This document shows, one piece after another, positions 7,019 to 16,611 of a stretch of 64,000 nt of DNA. Both the position numbers and the translations under genes were made by a program. The notes under the pieces are model-generated. The model saw only the letters and a program-made list of their open reading frames with translations. It did no database searches and was not told the DNA's origin. Position 1 is the stretch's first letter, and each line of letters opens with the position of its first letter. This stretch comes from Bradyrhizobium sp. Ghvi (lineage in GTDB: Bacteria > Pseudomonadota > Alphaproteobacteria > Rhizobiales > Xanthobacteraceae): positions 1 through 64,000 of the forward strand of contig NZ_FOVU01000017.1 in NCBI RefSeq assembly GCF_900115265.1, in the 5' to 3' direction.

Positions 7019-9400
7019 CAGGAACTTGACCAGCGAGAGCTCCGCGAGTTTGGCGGTCGTCTGGTAGGACGCCTGCAGCGCGTTCTGGAGCGACAGGATT
7101 TCGCTCGCGACCTGGTCGGGCGAGGCCGACTCCGCCTGGTCCACGATGGTCTGGAGCTGAGCCTTGGCCTGGGTCTGGCGCGTGGTCGCGTCCTTCATCG
7201 TGTTCTGGGCCATCGCAAGGTCGGTCTGGATGTCCTCGATCTTCTGCTGCCCCGGCTGCGGCGTCAGCGCCTGCGTGGTCCGCAGCGCCAGGGCCGAGAC
7301 CTGACCGCCCGCATATTGCCCGGTCGGCGATGTCGAGAACGTCCCAAACACGGCGATCGCCTGCAGTTGCTTGCGGATCGCAGTCTCGTCGGCCTGCGCG
7401 CCGTATTGCACGGTGACGGAGTCATCCACCCGCGCCACCGCGGTCGAACGCGCCGAGCCCGGCCCGTCATTGCCGGTGTACCATTTCACTGTGGTGGCCG
7501 AGCCATTCACCAGCGTCGTCGCCGAGCCGAGAGGCGAAGAGCCGACCCGCAGCGGAGGCTTTGCTGCCGTAACCGGGGAGGACGTGAAGCCGAGCGCCGT
7601 GAACGCCGCGCTGTTCGAGCTCGTGATGTTGAGGCTGCCGGGATCGTCCGTATTGATCGTGATCACGCCGCATTGGATGGTCGACGGCTTCGAGGTGCCG
7701 GTGAGCTGATCGATCTTGCTCAGCAGAGTTGTAATGTTGTCGGTAACGTTGATCTGGTTCGGGCCGGTGGCGCCCGAGGCGACAAAAGTCAGCGTCTGAC
7801 CGTTCACCGTGATGGTATCGGGAGCCGACCCCGCCTGGAACGCCGCCGTGAGGACTTCCGGGCCGCCCGCGGTCGCCGTGCCGCTCAGCACGGTTGAACC
7901 GGTGATCGGGGGCGTCGACGGTACGTTGCCGCCACGCGTCACGCTGCTGAGACCGAGCGCCGTGGCCGCGCCGCCGGCGACCGCCACGTCTGTGCCGGTG
8001 CCGGTCGCGATCTGGATATTGCCGCTGGCGCTCAGGGTCACGTTGGCGGAGGGGATGCCGGCGGCCGTCGCGATCGCATTCAAGATATCAGACATCTTCG
8101 CGGCGCTGCCCGAAGCCAGTCCGATCGTGGTATTGCCGCCGGCCGTCGTGACCGTGGTGACGTTAGGGTCGAAGGTGATGGTGTGGGCGCCGCTCGCGCC
8201 GGTGATGGTCAGGGTGGTACCGGTCGGAGCGTTGGCGAGCGCGTTGAGAATAGCTCCGTTGAGATGGGGTGTCGCCGAAGAATCGAGCGACGTGCTCGTC
8301 GAGGCAGCCGCCAATGCGCTGTCCTGCAATGCGACCGAGCCCGTCCCGGTCGTCGAGGTATAGGCCGAGCGAAAATTGCCGGCGGCCGCCACATTCGCGA
8401 TAGCCGACCCCGCCGTATTGAAGAAATTGTCGCCTGCCGCAACGGCGGATGCCGCCACCAGCGAGGTGCCAGCCAGCTTCTTGATTGCGATGTTCAGCGC
8501 TGTGTTGAGATTAGATGCCGTAATGTTCGGGTCGGGAGCAACCGGTGGCACCGCATTGGGCTTGCCGGGGTCGATGGCGAAACTGCCGGCCGGCGTCGGG
8601 ACAGCCGTGGACGCGGTCAAGTCGATCTGCTCGGTCGAACCGTCAGGCAGCGTGAACTGGACGCTGAGCTTGTCGCCGTTGTTTGGGTTGACGCCATTGA
8701 GATCGACCGAGAACGACACCGGCGAGCCGCTCGGGCCGGTGACGGTCGCGCCTGATAGCGTCGAAGACACCGCCTTGAGCTTGAGCCCGAACGGCGACCC
8801 CGCAACGTCTTCGGACACCTTCACCGAGCTCGGCGTCGGCTGCGGCGACGCCAGCACAAGCCGGCCCATGCCGTTAGCGCCGAGGTCGGCGGCCTGGCGC
8901 TCCGCCATCACCGTCTTCAGGCCCGCTTGCGTCGTGGTGCCGTTGATGATGTCGCCGGCATCGGCGACAGATTGCGTGTTGTAGGCGGTCCCGGAGAACA
9001 GATAGCGGTTGCCCGACTGCGTGTTGAGGACGCCAACCATCGAGCCGAACTGCGCGGCGGCCGTGTTCTGCGCCACCGTCTGGCCGTTGACATTGAGATC
9101 CTGCGCGGTGCTGGCCGAGCCCGTCTGCACGGTATTGCGGATCGTGGTCAGTGACTGCAGCGCGGTGTTGGCGAGGTTGATGTTGACGTTGACGTTGGTG
9201 ATCGTGTCGGTATAGGCGGCGATGTTCGAGAGCTGCGCGCGCGAGGCGATCGCAAAGCCCTCGTTGGTGCCCATGCCGGAATAATTCTGCGACAGCTTGC
9301 CGGTCGAGAGCTGCGTCGACAGGTCGGTGAGCTGCTGATTGATGTTACGGATCTGTGCGCCGAGGATCGACGAGCCGTAATTGATGCTGCTGATCGACAT
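7016..9400 (-). CDS. flgL: Hook-filament junction protein FlgL (HAP3), enlarged
   Basis: FlgL joins the hook (through FlgK) to the filament and is a flagellin-superfamily protein. The N-terminus (residues 1-140, with LSTQLSTGKLSQNYSGMG) and the C-terminal helix (about residues 690-794, ending with ILSLQNALQASYQTTAKLAELSLVKFL-like sequence) form the D0/D1 core. At 794 residues it is more than twice the size of enteric FlgL (about 320). The excess is a Gly/Ser/Thr-rich insertion; residues 342-608 of it are clearly homologous to residues 231-491 of FlgE. It follows flgK by 18 bases and is probably read from the sigma-54 promoter upstream of flgE. Confidence 0.92.
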   Translation of the reverse strand: MSISSINYGSSILGAQIRNINQQLTDLSTQLSTGKLSQNYSGMGTNEGFAIASRAQLSNIAAYTDTITNVNVNINLANTALQSLTTIRNTVQTGSASTAQDLNVNGQTVAQNTAAAQFGSMVGVLNTQSGNRYLFSGTAYNTQSVADAGDIINGTTTQAGLKTVMAERQAADLGANGMGRLVLASPQPTPSSVKVSEDVAGSPFGLKLKAVSSTLSGATVTGPSGSPVSFSVDLNGVNPNNGDKLSVQFTLPDGSTEQIDLTASTAVPTPAGSFAIDPGKPNAVPPVAPDPNITASNLNTALNIAIKKLAGTSLVAASAVAAGDNFFNTAGSAIANVAAAGNFRSAYTSTTGTGSVALQDSALAAASTSTSLDSSATPHLNGAILNALANAPTGTTLTITGASGAHTITFDPNVTTVTTAGGNTTIGLASGSAAKMSDILNAIATAAGIPSANVTLSASGNIQIATGTGTDVAVAGGAATALGLSSVTRGGNVPSTPPITGSTVLSGTATAGGPEVLTAAFQAGSAPDTITVNGQTLTFVASGATGPNQINVTDNITTLLSKIDQLTGTSKPSTIQCGVITINTDDPGSLNITSSNSAAFTALGFTSSPVTAAKPPLRVGSSPLGSATTLVNGSATTVKWYTGNDGPGSARSTAVARVDDSVTVQYGAQADETAIRKQLQAIAVFGTFSTSPTGQYAGGQVSALALRTTQALTPQPGQQKIEDIQTDLAMAQNTMKDATTRQTQAKAQLQTIVDQAESASPDQVASEILSLQNALQASYQTTAKLAELSLVKFL
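7577..8377 (-). repeat. Surface module in FlgL shared with FlgE
   Basis: Encodes FlgL residues 342-608. It aligns along its whole length with FlgE residues 231-491. Shared landmarks in order are FRSxYTSTT / GSVAL, DILNAIATA, GNIQI, ALGLS-VTRGGNV-STPPITG, DTITVNGQ-LTFV, and SSNxAAxxALGFTS. The pattern resembles the flagellin hook IN type of repeat found in axial proteins. Confidence 0.8.
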
Positions 9401-9418
9401 GTTTCAGAGCCCTACTGA

Positions 9419-11299
9419 TTACCCTTGAGCCTGGATCAACGTGTTCATCATGCTCTGCACCACCGACATCACATGGGCGTTGGCGGCATAGGCATTCTGG
9501 AGCTGGATCAGGTTCGACATCTCCGAGTCCAGATTGACGCTGGAGGTCGAGTTGAACTTGGCCTGGAGCGTCGAAACCACGACGCTCTGGCCTTGCTGGA
9601 GCGCGGTCGCCTGGGTCGAGGCGTTGGCCTGCACGCTGAGGAATTGCTGCAGGTAATTCGAGACGCTGCCGGTGAACGGCTGGCTCGCCGAGCCGAGACC
9701 GGTCTGCGGCGAATAGGAGAAAACCGTATTCGTCAACTGCGAGTAGAGATAGTCCGAGCGCGTGGTGTCGCCGGTGGGCGTGACCGGCGAGGTGTTGTAG
9801 ATCGACAGCCTGGTCGGGTCGGCGGTGAGCTGCGTGTTCACGGCGATGCGCCCGGCAAGGCCCGTCATCTGCGAGCCCGAGCTCGTGATCGCGCCGGTAT
9901 AGAGCGCCTGCCCGCCATCGGTGAACAGCGGAAGCTGCGGACCGCCCGAGGTCAGCGAGGACACCGTCTTGCTGCTCGACGCCGAATTGACCTTGGCGAG
10001 GCCGCTGTTGTCATCGGTAACCCGGAGCGTCGTCGCGGTCGCCGGCGAGGGAGCTGCGGAGAACGTCAGGTGCGAGCCTGACAGCGCGGTGTTGAGCGCG
10101 GAGGCGATCGCCCCCATGCCATTGGCGAAATTGACCCCGATCTGCATCGGATTGGCATTGGTGGCGTTCTGCAGCGGCAGCGCCGCCGGATCGGTCACGT
10201 TCACCAGCGTGATCTGGCGCTGGGTATTGGTGGAATCGGTATAGGTGATGTTGACGCTATTGCCCGGCTGCGCGCCGGAAAGATCGATGTCGAAGCCGGC
10301 AGGCGGACCGGAGACGGTGGTACCCGCCGTGGTCTTGTCCGACAGCGCGCTCGACATCGTCGCGGCGAGCTGGTCGACCTGGTTCTGCGCCTGCACCAGG
10401 GTCTCGTCGCGCAGCTTCAGGTCGGCCGCGATCTGGCCGGAGGAGACCACGTTGTTGCCGACGACGTCGATGGACGAGCCGTTCGGCAGCTTGAGGGTGA
10501 GCGCTCCGACGCCGGACTTGGCCGGATCGATATTGTAGAGCGAGGTCGCCGACAGCGCGCCGGAAGACGCGAAGGAGAATTGCGAGGCCAATCCCGCACC
10601 GACCAGCTGGACACCCGTCGTCGTATAGATGTTGGCCTGGTTCGATCCGTCGGTGGTGACGCGAACGTCAACATATTTCGACAGGCTGTTGATGGCCTGG
10701 TCGCGCTGGTCCATCAGGGTTGCCGCGGACGGATCGGTCGGCGACAGGCCCTGGAGCTTGGTGTTGATGTCTGCGATCTGGTTCAGCGCCGCATTGGCGG
10801 CTTGCGAGGAGGTGCTGAGATCCTGCTCGACGTTGGAGCGCAGCGACTGGATGCCCTTGGTGGTGACGTTGAGCTGCGTCGCCAGCGCCTGGGCGGCACC
10901 GAGCGCAACCCGCTGCGCCGAGGACGAGCCTGCGCTGGTCGAGAGCGCCTGCAGCGAAGAGGTGAAGGTATTCAGCGCGTTTTCAAGCGTGCCGCTGTTG
11001 CCGGGCGTGCCATAGACACTCTGAAGCTGCTTCAGGATGTTGGCCATCTGGTCGGCATAGCCGCTGCCGCCGGTCTCGGTGCGCAGCTGGTTCTGCACAT
11101 AGCCGTCGATTTCGCGGCTGACGCCTGTCGTTTTCGCCGTCGAGCCGAAGTCACCTGTGGTGACTTCGATCTGGTTCGGCGTCTGGGCGACATAACCCGG
11201 CGTCTGCGAGTTTGCGACGTTGGACGAGACGATCGAGAGCGCGGCCTGGTTGGCCCGCAGACCGCTCATCGCACTGGCAAGGGCTGAACTCAAACCCAT
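9419..11299 (-). CDS. flgK: Hook-associated protein FlgK (HAP1)
   Basis: FlgK is the first hook-filament junction protein. The 626-residue product starts MGLSSALASAMSGLRANQAA followed by SIVSSNVANSQTPGY, the rod/hook N-terminal signature. It ends in the matching C-terminal helix, with VNLDSEMSNLIQLQNAYAAN about 40 residues from the end. The centre is variable and Ser/Thr-rich, but it lacks the module shared by FlgE and FlgL. It lies 34 bases after flgE and 18 before flgL, so the three genes probably form one operon. Confidence 0.93.
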   Translation of the reverse strand: MGLSSALASAMSGLRANQAALSIVSSNVANSQTPGYVAQTPNQIEVTTGDFGSTAKTTGVSREIDGYVQNQLRTETGGSGYADQMANILKQLQSVYGTPGNSGTLENALNTFTSSLQALSTSAGSSSAQRVALGAAQALATQLNVTTKGIQSLRSNVEQDLSTSSQAANAALNQIADINTKLQGLSPTDPSAATLMDQRDQAINSLSKYVDVRVTTDGSNQANIYTTTGVQLVGAGLASQFSFASSGALSATSLYNIDPAKSGVGALTLKLPNGSSIDVVGNNVVSSGQIAADLKLRDETLVQAQNQVDQLAATMSSALSDKTTAGTTVSGPPAGFDIDLSGAQPGNSVNITYTDSTNTQRQITLVNVTDPAALPLQNATNANPMQIGVNFANGMGAIASALNTALSGSHLTFSAAPSPATATTLRVTDDNSGLAKVNSASSSKTVSSLTSGGPQLPLFTDGGQALYTGAITSSGSQMTGLAGRIAVNTQLTADPTRLSIYNTSPVTPTGDTTRSDYLYSQLTNTVFSYSPQTGLGSASQPFTGSVSNYLQQFLSVQANASTQATALQQGQSVVVSTLQAKFNSTSSVNLDSEMSNLIQLQNAYAANAHVMSVVQSMMNTLIQAQG

Positions 11300-11333
11300 C
11301 TTACTTGCCGCCTTTGGTTACGTTACGCGCCGA

Positions 11334-13610
11334 TCAGCGCAACACGTTGAGGAGATCCTGGACCATCGAATTCGCCGTCGTGATCACCTTGGTGTTGGCC
11401 GAATAGGCCTGCTGGGTCACGATCAGCTTGGTGAATTCGTCGGCGATGTCGGTGTTCGAACCTTCCAGGGACGAGCCGCTGATGCTGCCTGAGGCGCCGT
11501 CGATCGCCGGCCCCGACTGGTCGGTCGCTGAATAAGCGCCGCCGTCCATTGCCTTCAGATAGTTGGTGCCGTTGAAGTGCGACAACGTCACCTGGGCGAG
11601 GTCGAGGTTCTGGCCGTTGGAGAAGGTGCCGACCACGAGGCCGCTGTTGTTGACCGCAACCGAGCGGAGCTGGCCGGCAGCATAGCCGTTCTGGGTGATG
11701 GTGTTGATGGTCACCGCGCCGCTGGTGCTGGCATATTGCGTCAACCCGCCCGAGGAGATGTTGAAGGCGACAGAGCCGAGCTGCTGGCCACTGACGCTGA
11801 CATTGTTGATGGTGACGCCCGAGCCGCTCGGCGAGGTCAGCGAGCCGTCGGCGGCGAAGGTGAACGTCTGTCCGGTGTTGACCCAGCCGACTGTCGTGCC
11901 GGTGGCGGCGGGATCGGTCTGGTAGAACAGGTTCCAGCTATCGGTATGACCGGTGCCCAGCGAGGCACTGTCGGTCTTGGCCCATCGGAGCTGCAGGTTC
12001 ACCGGCGTGCCTGCGGCGTTGTAGGCGGTGACCGCGCCGCCGCTGATCGATTCCTTGGTAAACGTGGCGATATCGTTGCCGATCACGGTGCCGGTGCCGG
12101 CGGTGCCGCCACCACCGCGGGGCTTGTTGATGGCCGACGTGAAGCCGAGCGCGGCCAGGGCAGCGGTGTTGCTGCTGGATATCTGCAGGGCGGGGCTGGC
12201 GATACCGGTATTCAGCGTGATCACGCCGTTACTGATCGATGAGCCCGAAGCGCCGCTGAGATAGTCGATCTTCTGAAGCAAGGTCGAGATGGTGTCACTG
12301 GTGCTGATCTGGTTCGGGTTGGCGATGGGCGGGGCCGTAGAGACGAAAGTCAGTAGCTGACCGTTCACCGTGATCGTATCGGCCGTCGGGGGGCCCGCGG
12401 TGAAGCCCGTTGAAAGAACTTCCGCGCCGCCGGCCGTCGCGGCGCCACTGAGCAGCGTGTTGCCGGTGATCGGAGGCGTGGACAGCACGTTGCCCCCGCG
12501 CGTCACGTTGCTGAGGCCAAGCGTAGTGGCCGCGGTACCGCTGATCGTAAGATCGACGTTCACGCCGCCGGTAATCTGGATGTTGCCGCTCGTGTTGACC
12601 GCCGCGGTGACGCCGTTTCCGGCCCCGCCGGCCGTTGCAATCGCATTAAGGATATCGTTCACCGTATTCGTGGTGGGGCTTTTGAGACCGATCGTGGTGC
12701 TGGTGGCAGTCGTGGTGATGCCCGAAATGGTGTTGTCGAAGGTGATCGTATAAACGCCACTGCCATTGTTGATCGACAGCGTCTGGCCGGCCAGCGAGGC
12801 GGCGAGATGCGGGGATGCACTGGGGTCGAGGGACGTGGCACTGTTCGCCGCCGCCGAAGCGCTGTTCAGAAGCGCCACCGAACCAGTTACCGTCGTCGAC
12901 GTGTAGGGCGAACGCAGATTGCCGGTAGCGGCGCCGCCGGAGATCGTTGCGTTCACATAAGGCGGGGGCGGGGTACCGACCGGCAACGGATTGGCGGCGA
13001 AATCGGACGGATTCAGGCCGCCCGCCGCCAGCAGCGTCTTGCTCGCCGCAGTCGAGCTCGCCGCCGTGTTCGGCTGAGAAGGAAGATTCGCGGCGTACTG
13101 GATCGAGGTTGTCGCCTGGGCCGGGATGAAGTTGTTCTGGAATTTCAGGACGGACGCCACGTTGCCGGTCGGGTTTCCGGTCTTCGGGTCGACCGTGACA
13201 CCCATCAGATAGTAGCCGGCGCCGTTGACGAGGTTGCCGTTGGCGTTGAGCTGGAAGTCGCCGCGCCGTGTGTAATAGGTGACGCCGCTGAACTGCGGCA
13301 AGTTGTCGACGATGCTGGTGGCTTTCTGGATCGAGAAGAAGCCATCACCGGTGATCGCCATGTTGGTGGCGACGCTGGAGGACGAGATCGTGCCCTGCGT
13401 GGTGATGGTGGCCTTCGCATTTGCCGTCACGCCGCCCGCGACCTGCTTGCTCGGGACGGAGGCGTCGGGAATGAGATCGACGAAGCTGGTGCCGATGCCC
13501 TTGTACCCAGTGGTGGATGAGTTGGCGATGTTGCCGGAAATGTTCTGAAGCGCGAAGGACTGCGCCTGCAGACCACCCACCGAGGTATTCATTGCATCGA
13601 AGATACCCAT
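11334..13610 (-). CDS. flgE: Flagellar hook protein FlgE, enlarged
   Basis: Hook subunit of 758 residues, against about 400 in enteric bacteria. The N-terminus MGIFDAMNTSVGGLQAQSFA with NISGNIANSSTTGYK is the flg_bb_rod domain. MAITGDGFFSIQ near residue 84 and TRRGDFQLNANGNLV near 114 are FlgE/F/G signatures. The C-terminus has DIADEFTKLIVTQQAYSANTK-type rod sequence. Residues 231-491 are the extra module shared with FlgL. The ATG at 13610 has GGAG eight bases upstream, and a sigma-54 promoter lies at 13675-13689. Confidence 0.93.
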   Translation of the reverse strand: MGIFDAMNTSVGGLQAQSFALQNISGNIANSSTTGYKGIGTSFVDLIPDASVPSKQVAGGVTANAKATITTQGTISSSSVATNMAITGDGFFSIQKATSIVDNLPQFSGVTYYTRRGDFQLNANGNLVNGAGYYLMGVTVDPKTGNPTGNVASVLKFQNNFIPAQATTSIQYAANLPSQPNTAASSTAASKTLLAAGGLNPSDFAANPLPVGTPPPPYVNATISGGAATGNLRSPYTSTTVTGSVALLNSASAAANSATSLDPSASPHLAASLAGQTLSINNGSGVYTITFDNTISGITTTATSTTIGLKSPTTNTVNDILNAIATAGGAGNGVTAAVNTSGNIQITGGVNVDLTISGTAATTLGLSNVTRGGNVLSTPPITGNTLLSGAATAGGAEVLSTGFTAGPPTADTITVNGQLLTFVSTAPPIANPNQISTSDTISTLLQKIDYLSGASGSSISNGVITLNTGIASPALQISSSNTAALAALGFTSAINKPRGGGGTAGTGTVIGNDIATFTKESISGGAVTAYNAAGTPVNLQLRWAKTDSASLGTGHTDSWNLFYQTDPAATGTTVGWVNTGQTFTFAADGSLTSPSGSGVTINNVSVSGQQLGSVAFNISSGGLTQYASTSGAVTINTITQNGYAAGQLRSVAVNNSGLVVGTFSNGQNLDLAQVTLSHFNGTNYLKAMDGGAYSATDQSGPAIDGASGSISGSSLEGSNTDIADEFTKLIVTQQAYSANTKVITTANSMVQDLLNVLR
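12138..12920 (-). repeat. Surface module in FlgE shared with FlgL
   Basis: Encodes FlgE residues 231-491, homologous along its length to FlgL residues 342-608. The most conserved stretch reads VTRGGNVLSTPPITGN in FlgE and VTRGGNVPSTPPITGS in FlgL. It probably folds as a D2/D3-type domain on the outside of the hook. Confidence 0.8.
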
Positions 13611-13674
13611 AACTTTGTCTCCAAATCCGGTCGCGGCGGCGGATCGACTTATGGCCGCAATCGGGGAGACAGTC

Positions 13675-13689
13675 GCAAGGCCTATGCCA
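13675..13689 (-). promoter_or_regulatory. Sigma-54 promoter of flgE-flgK-flgL
   Basis: The minus strand reads TGGCATAGGCCTTGC, which fits the RpoN -24/-12 consensus TGGCAC-N5-TTGC with the required GG-N10-GC spacing. It lies 65-79 bases upstream of the flgE ATG. Hook operons of Caulobacter-type flagella are sigma-54-dependent, so position and motif agree. Confidence 0.72.
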
Positions 13690-13727
13690 AAGCGGGTATC
13701 GTCAGAAAATCAATGACTTAAATGAAG

Positions 13728-13753
13728 ATGCCCCGATCAGATGACCGGGGCAT
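13728..13753 (-). terminator. Terminator after msrB
   Basis: An 8-base-pair stem ATGCCCCG/CGGGGCAT with a 10-base loop is followed on the minus strand by a moderately T-rich run. It lies 49-74 bases past the msrB stop and upstream of the flgE promoter, so it would insulate the hook operon. A second small palindrome (TTGCCGG-A-CCGGCAA) lies between it and msrB. Confidence 0.55.
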
Positions 13754-13801
13754 AATTGCCGGACCGGCAACAATTGCCGGGGAATCTCATCAATCGACGC
13801 C

Positions 13802-14314
<513 letters not shown>

Positions 14315-14399
14315 CTCATTCTCCGTGCGCGGGGACCACGCCCTGAGATACGGGCTCTAACGGGGAACGTTACACTTTCAGGCAGGATTTTTCGCGCCC

Positions 14400-15887
14400 T
14401 TATTGCGCGACGCCCTGCTCTTGGTCGGTCTCTTGGGCGGTCTCCTGAATCGTCTCTTGGGCGACCGGTTCCACCGCCTCCGGCGCAGCCGGCGGGGCCG
14501 TCCGCGGCCGAACCCCTGAGGGCTGATGGCGCGGACCGGTGCCGGCGGCCCGGTTTGCCTCGGCCAGCCGCGCCTCGCGTTCCCTGTCCTTCACCCGCGC
14601 CCGTTCGCGGTAGCGGGCAAGCGACCCCGCGGCAGCGGAACTCGCCCTGCCCCACATACCCACCAACTGACCCGCGACCCGGCCAGTTAGTCCGCCAGCC
14701 CAAACCAGTTCGAACGGCGAGAACAGCTTCCAGCGTTCGTCGCCCCACAGGATGCTGCGCGCAATCAGCTGCCCAGCCAAGGCGGACGTGTTCATTCCCT
14801 GGCGGCCGAAGCCGCTTGCCACCCACAGGCCTTTGCGCAGCTGGCCGATCTGCGGCATGCCATGCACGGTCTGGCCGGTGACGCCGCCGAACATCTCGCT
14901 GATCTCGACATTGCCGAGCTGCGGGAAGATCGACCGGATGCGACGCTTGACACCGCCTGCAAAACGCTGTGGACGCGCCGCCCAGGTGGTCTCCGGGCTC
15001 TCCCACATCAGTCGATCGCCTTCGACGATGCGGAAATGATCGACGCCGTCGGAATCCATCACCGATCCCTTGAAGCCGATGATCTCATGCAGGCGCTCGC
15101 CGAGTGGCGCGGTGATCCCGGCGTAACGCCAGACCGGCAGCAGCGTCTCCGACAGGCGCCGCAACGGCGCACCCAGATGAATGTTGCCGGCAAGCACGAT
15201 GTGGCCCGCGCGCAGCCGCGCCGACGGCGTGACGATGCGCTTGCGGATGCCGGAATGATCGATGCTGACAACAGGCGTATCCTCGAAGATGCGCGCACCG
15301 GCCCGCCGCGCCAGCGCGGCGAGGCCATGCACATATTTGCGGCCGTCGACCTGGAACGCCTTGGGGTAATAGACGCCATGGAAATAACGATCGGTCTTGA
15401 GCGCCTCGCGCACGCGATCGACTTGCCAGCCCTCGGCTTCGGTGTCGAAATCCTCGTTCAACATCTGGAGCCGGCTGATCAGCCGGTCGCCGGCATCGAC
15501 GTTGGAAACTTCCAGCACACCATCCGTAAGGCCGATGCCTGGCATGTTCTCTTCAGTGGCGTTGGCACGGACGAACTCGGCGCCCTCCTTCGAAAGCGAC
15601 CACAATTCGCCGGCGTCCTCGAAGCCGATGCGCTCGATCAAATCGGTAAGGGGCAGCGCAAAACCCGGCATCACCGTGCCGAGCTGGTTGCCCGAGGCGT
15701 TCCAACCGACATGGCGGCCCTCGAGCACCGCGACGCTCGCCCCTAACCGGGCCGCCTCCAGCGCAATGGAAAGCCCGGCGAGCCCTGCCCCGATCACGCA
15801 AATGTCGGCATCGAGATCGAACGATAGCCGGGTACGTTCGCGAAAGCCGGCTTCTTCCTGGGACACGCTTGTGAAAGTCTCGCTCAT
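14400..15887 (-). CDS. FAD-dependent oxidoreductase (DAO/DadA family)
   Basis: A 495-residue protein with an N-terminal Rossmann FAD-binding motif (ICVIGAGLAGLSIALEAARLGASVAVLE, residues 29-56, given here in outline) and the C-terminal FAD-contacting segment GLWVASGFGRQGMNTSALAGQLIA. This is the glycine oxidase/D-amino-acid dehydrogenase (DAO) fold. The substrate is not identifiable. After about residue 420 a non-domain tail follows, charged (RERARVKDREREARLAE) and then Pro/Ala- and Gln/Glu-rich with QET repeats. Divergent from sixA. Confidence 0.85.
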   Translation of the reverse strand: MSETFTSVSQEEAGFRERTRLSFDLDADICVIGAGLAGLSIALEAARLGASVAVLEGRHVGWNASGNQLGTVMPGFALPLTDLIERIGFEDAGELWSLSKEGAEFVRANATEENMPGIGLTDGVLEVSNVDAGDRLISRLQMLNEDFDTEAEGWQVDRVREALKTDRYFHGVYYPKAFQVDGRKYVHGLAALARRAGARIFEDTPVVSIDHSGIRKRIVTPSARLRAGHIVLAGNIHLGAPLRRLSETLLPVWRYAGITAPLGERLHEIIGFKGSVMDSDGVDHFRIVEGDRLMWESPETTWAARPQRFAGGVKRRIRSIFPQLGNVEISEMFGGVTGQTVHGMPQIGQLRKGLWVASGFGRQGMNTSALAGQLIARSILWGDERWKLFSPFELVWAGGLTGRVAGQLVGMWGRASSAAAGSLARYRERARVKDREREARLAEANRAAGTGPRHQPSGVRPRTAPPAAPEAVEPVAQETIQETAQETDQEQGVAQ

Positions 15888-15898
15888 GTCGTTTTCTT

Positions 15899-15934
15899 AG
15901 AGCATGATCCGGAAAACCGTGCAGCGGTTTTCTC
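15899..15934. repeat. Short palindromic intergenic repeat, copy 1
   Basis: Contains GAGCATGATCCGGAAAAC and a hairpin GAAAACCG-TGCAG-CGGTTTTC (15912-15932). The core CGTGCAGCGGTTTTC (15918-15932) recurs exactly at 48500-48514. Elements of this sort are common between genes in Bradyrhizobium-type genomes (from general knowledge, not a search). Confidence 0.6.
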
Positions 15935-16024
15935 TCCCGACAAACCCGGATTCGGGGCGCTTGTCACCTTGTCCTCAACGCCAGCCTGTAGATTATTCAG
16001 GACGTGGAACGATTCGAGAATGCC

Positions 16025-16561
16025 ATGCGCCGTTTGATGTTGCTGCGTCACGCCAAGACCGAGACCGACGCGCCGAGCGGCCGCGACCAGGACCGCCGGC
16101 TCGACGAACGCGGCCAGCGGGATGCCGCCGAGATGGGCGACTGGATCGCCAGCCATCCACCCGTGCCCAGGGCCGTGCTGGTGTCGCACGCCGTCCGTGC
16201 CCGCCAGACCTGGGACATCGCCTGGCAGGCCATGAAGGACCGCGCCGCAGCGCCTCAGGTCGAGATTCTGCCGGACCTCTATGGCGCCGATCCCGCCCAG
16301 ATTCTCGAAACCATTCGCACTGCAACGATCCCGGCCAACCCTGCGCCTTTGCTGCTGGTCGGCCACAATCCCGGCATGCACGAGGCTGCCCTGATGCTGA
16401 TGGGCAGCGGCGATCCCGCCAGCGCCAAGGCGCTCGTCGACAATCTGCCCACCGCGGGACTTGCGATCCTCGACTTTGACGTCAAGGATTGGGGTGACGT
16501 GGCCTACCGCCGCGGCAAACTGGTGCTGTTCGTCAGCCCCAAGCTGCTTAGACTGGGATGA
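16025..16561 (+). CDS. sixA: SixA-like histidine phosphatase
   Basis: A 178-residue phosphohistidine phosphatase of the histidine phosphatase superfamily. MLLRHAKTE supplies the catalytic RH motif, LVSHAVRARQTWDIA the middle conserved arginine region, and LLLVGHNPGMHE the second catalytic histidine. In E. coli SixA dephosphorylates His-containing phosphotransfer domains; the target here is unknown. A GTG at 16004 in the same frame is possible, but the ATG at 16025 starts at the first beta strand. Confidence 0.88.
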   Translation: MRRLMLLRHAKTETDAPSGRDQDRRLDERGQRDAAEMGDWIASHPPVPRAVLVSHAVRARQTWDIAWQAMKDRAAAPQVEILPDLYGADPAQILETIRTATIPANPAPLLLVGHNPGMHEAALMLMGSGDPASAKALVDNLPTAGLAILDFDVKDWGDVAYRRGKLVLFVSPKLLRLG

Positions 16562-16601
16562 TCGCGCGACGTACTGGCAAAACGTGCTGACTGGAAGATT
16601 T

Positions 16602-16606
16602 GGAGG
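16602..16606 (+). promoter_or_regulatory. Ribosome binding site that sets the UspA start
   Basis: GGAGG at 16602-16606 is five bases from the ATG at 16612. The frame is open from a TTG at 16600, but that codon overlaps this Shine-Dalgarno sequence, so the ATG is the real start. Confidence 0.75.
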
Positions 16607-16611
16607 CGCAG

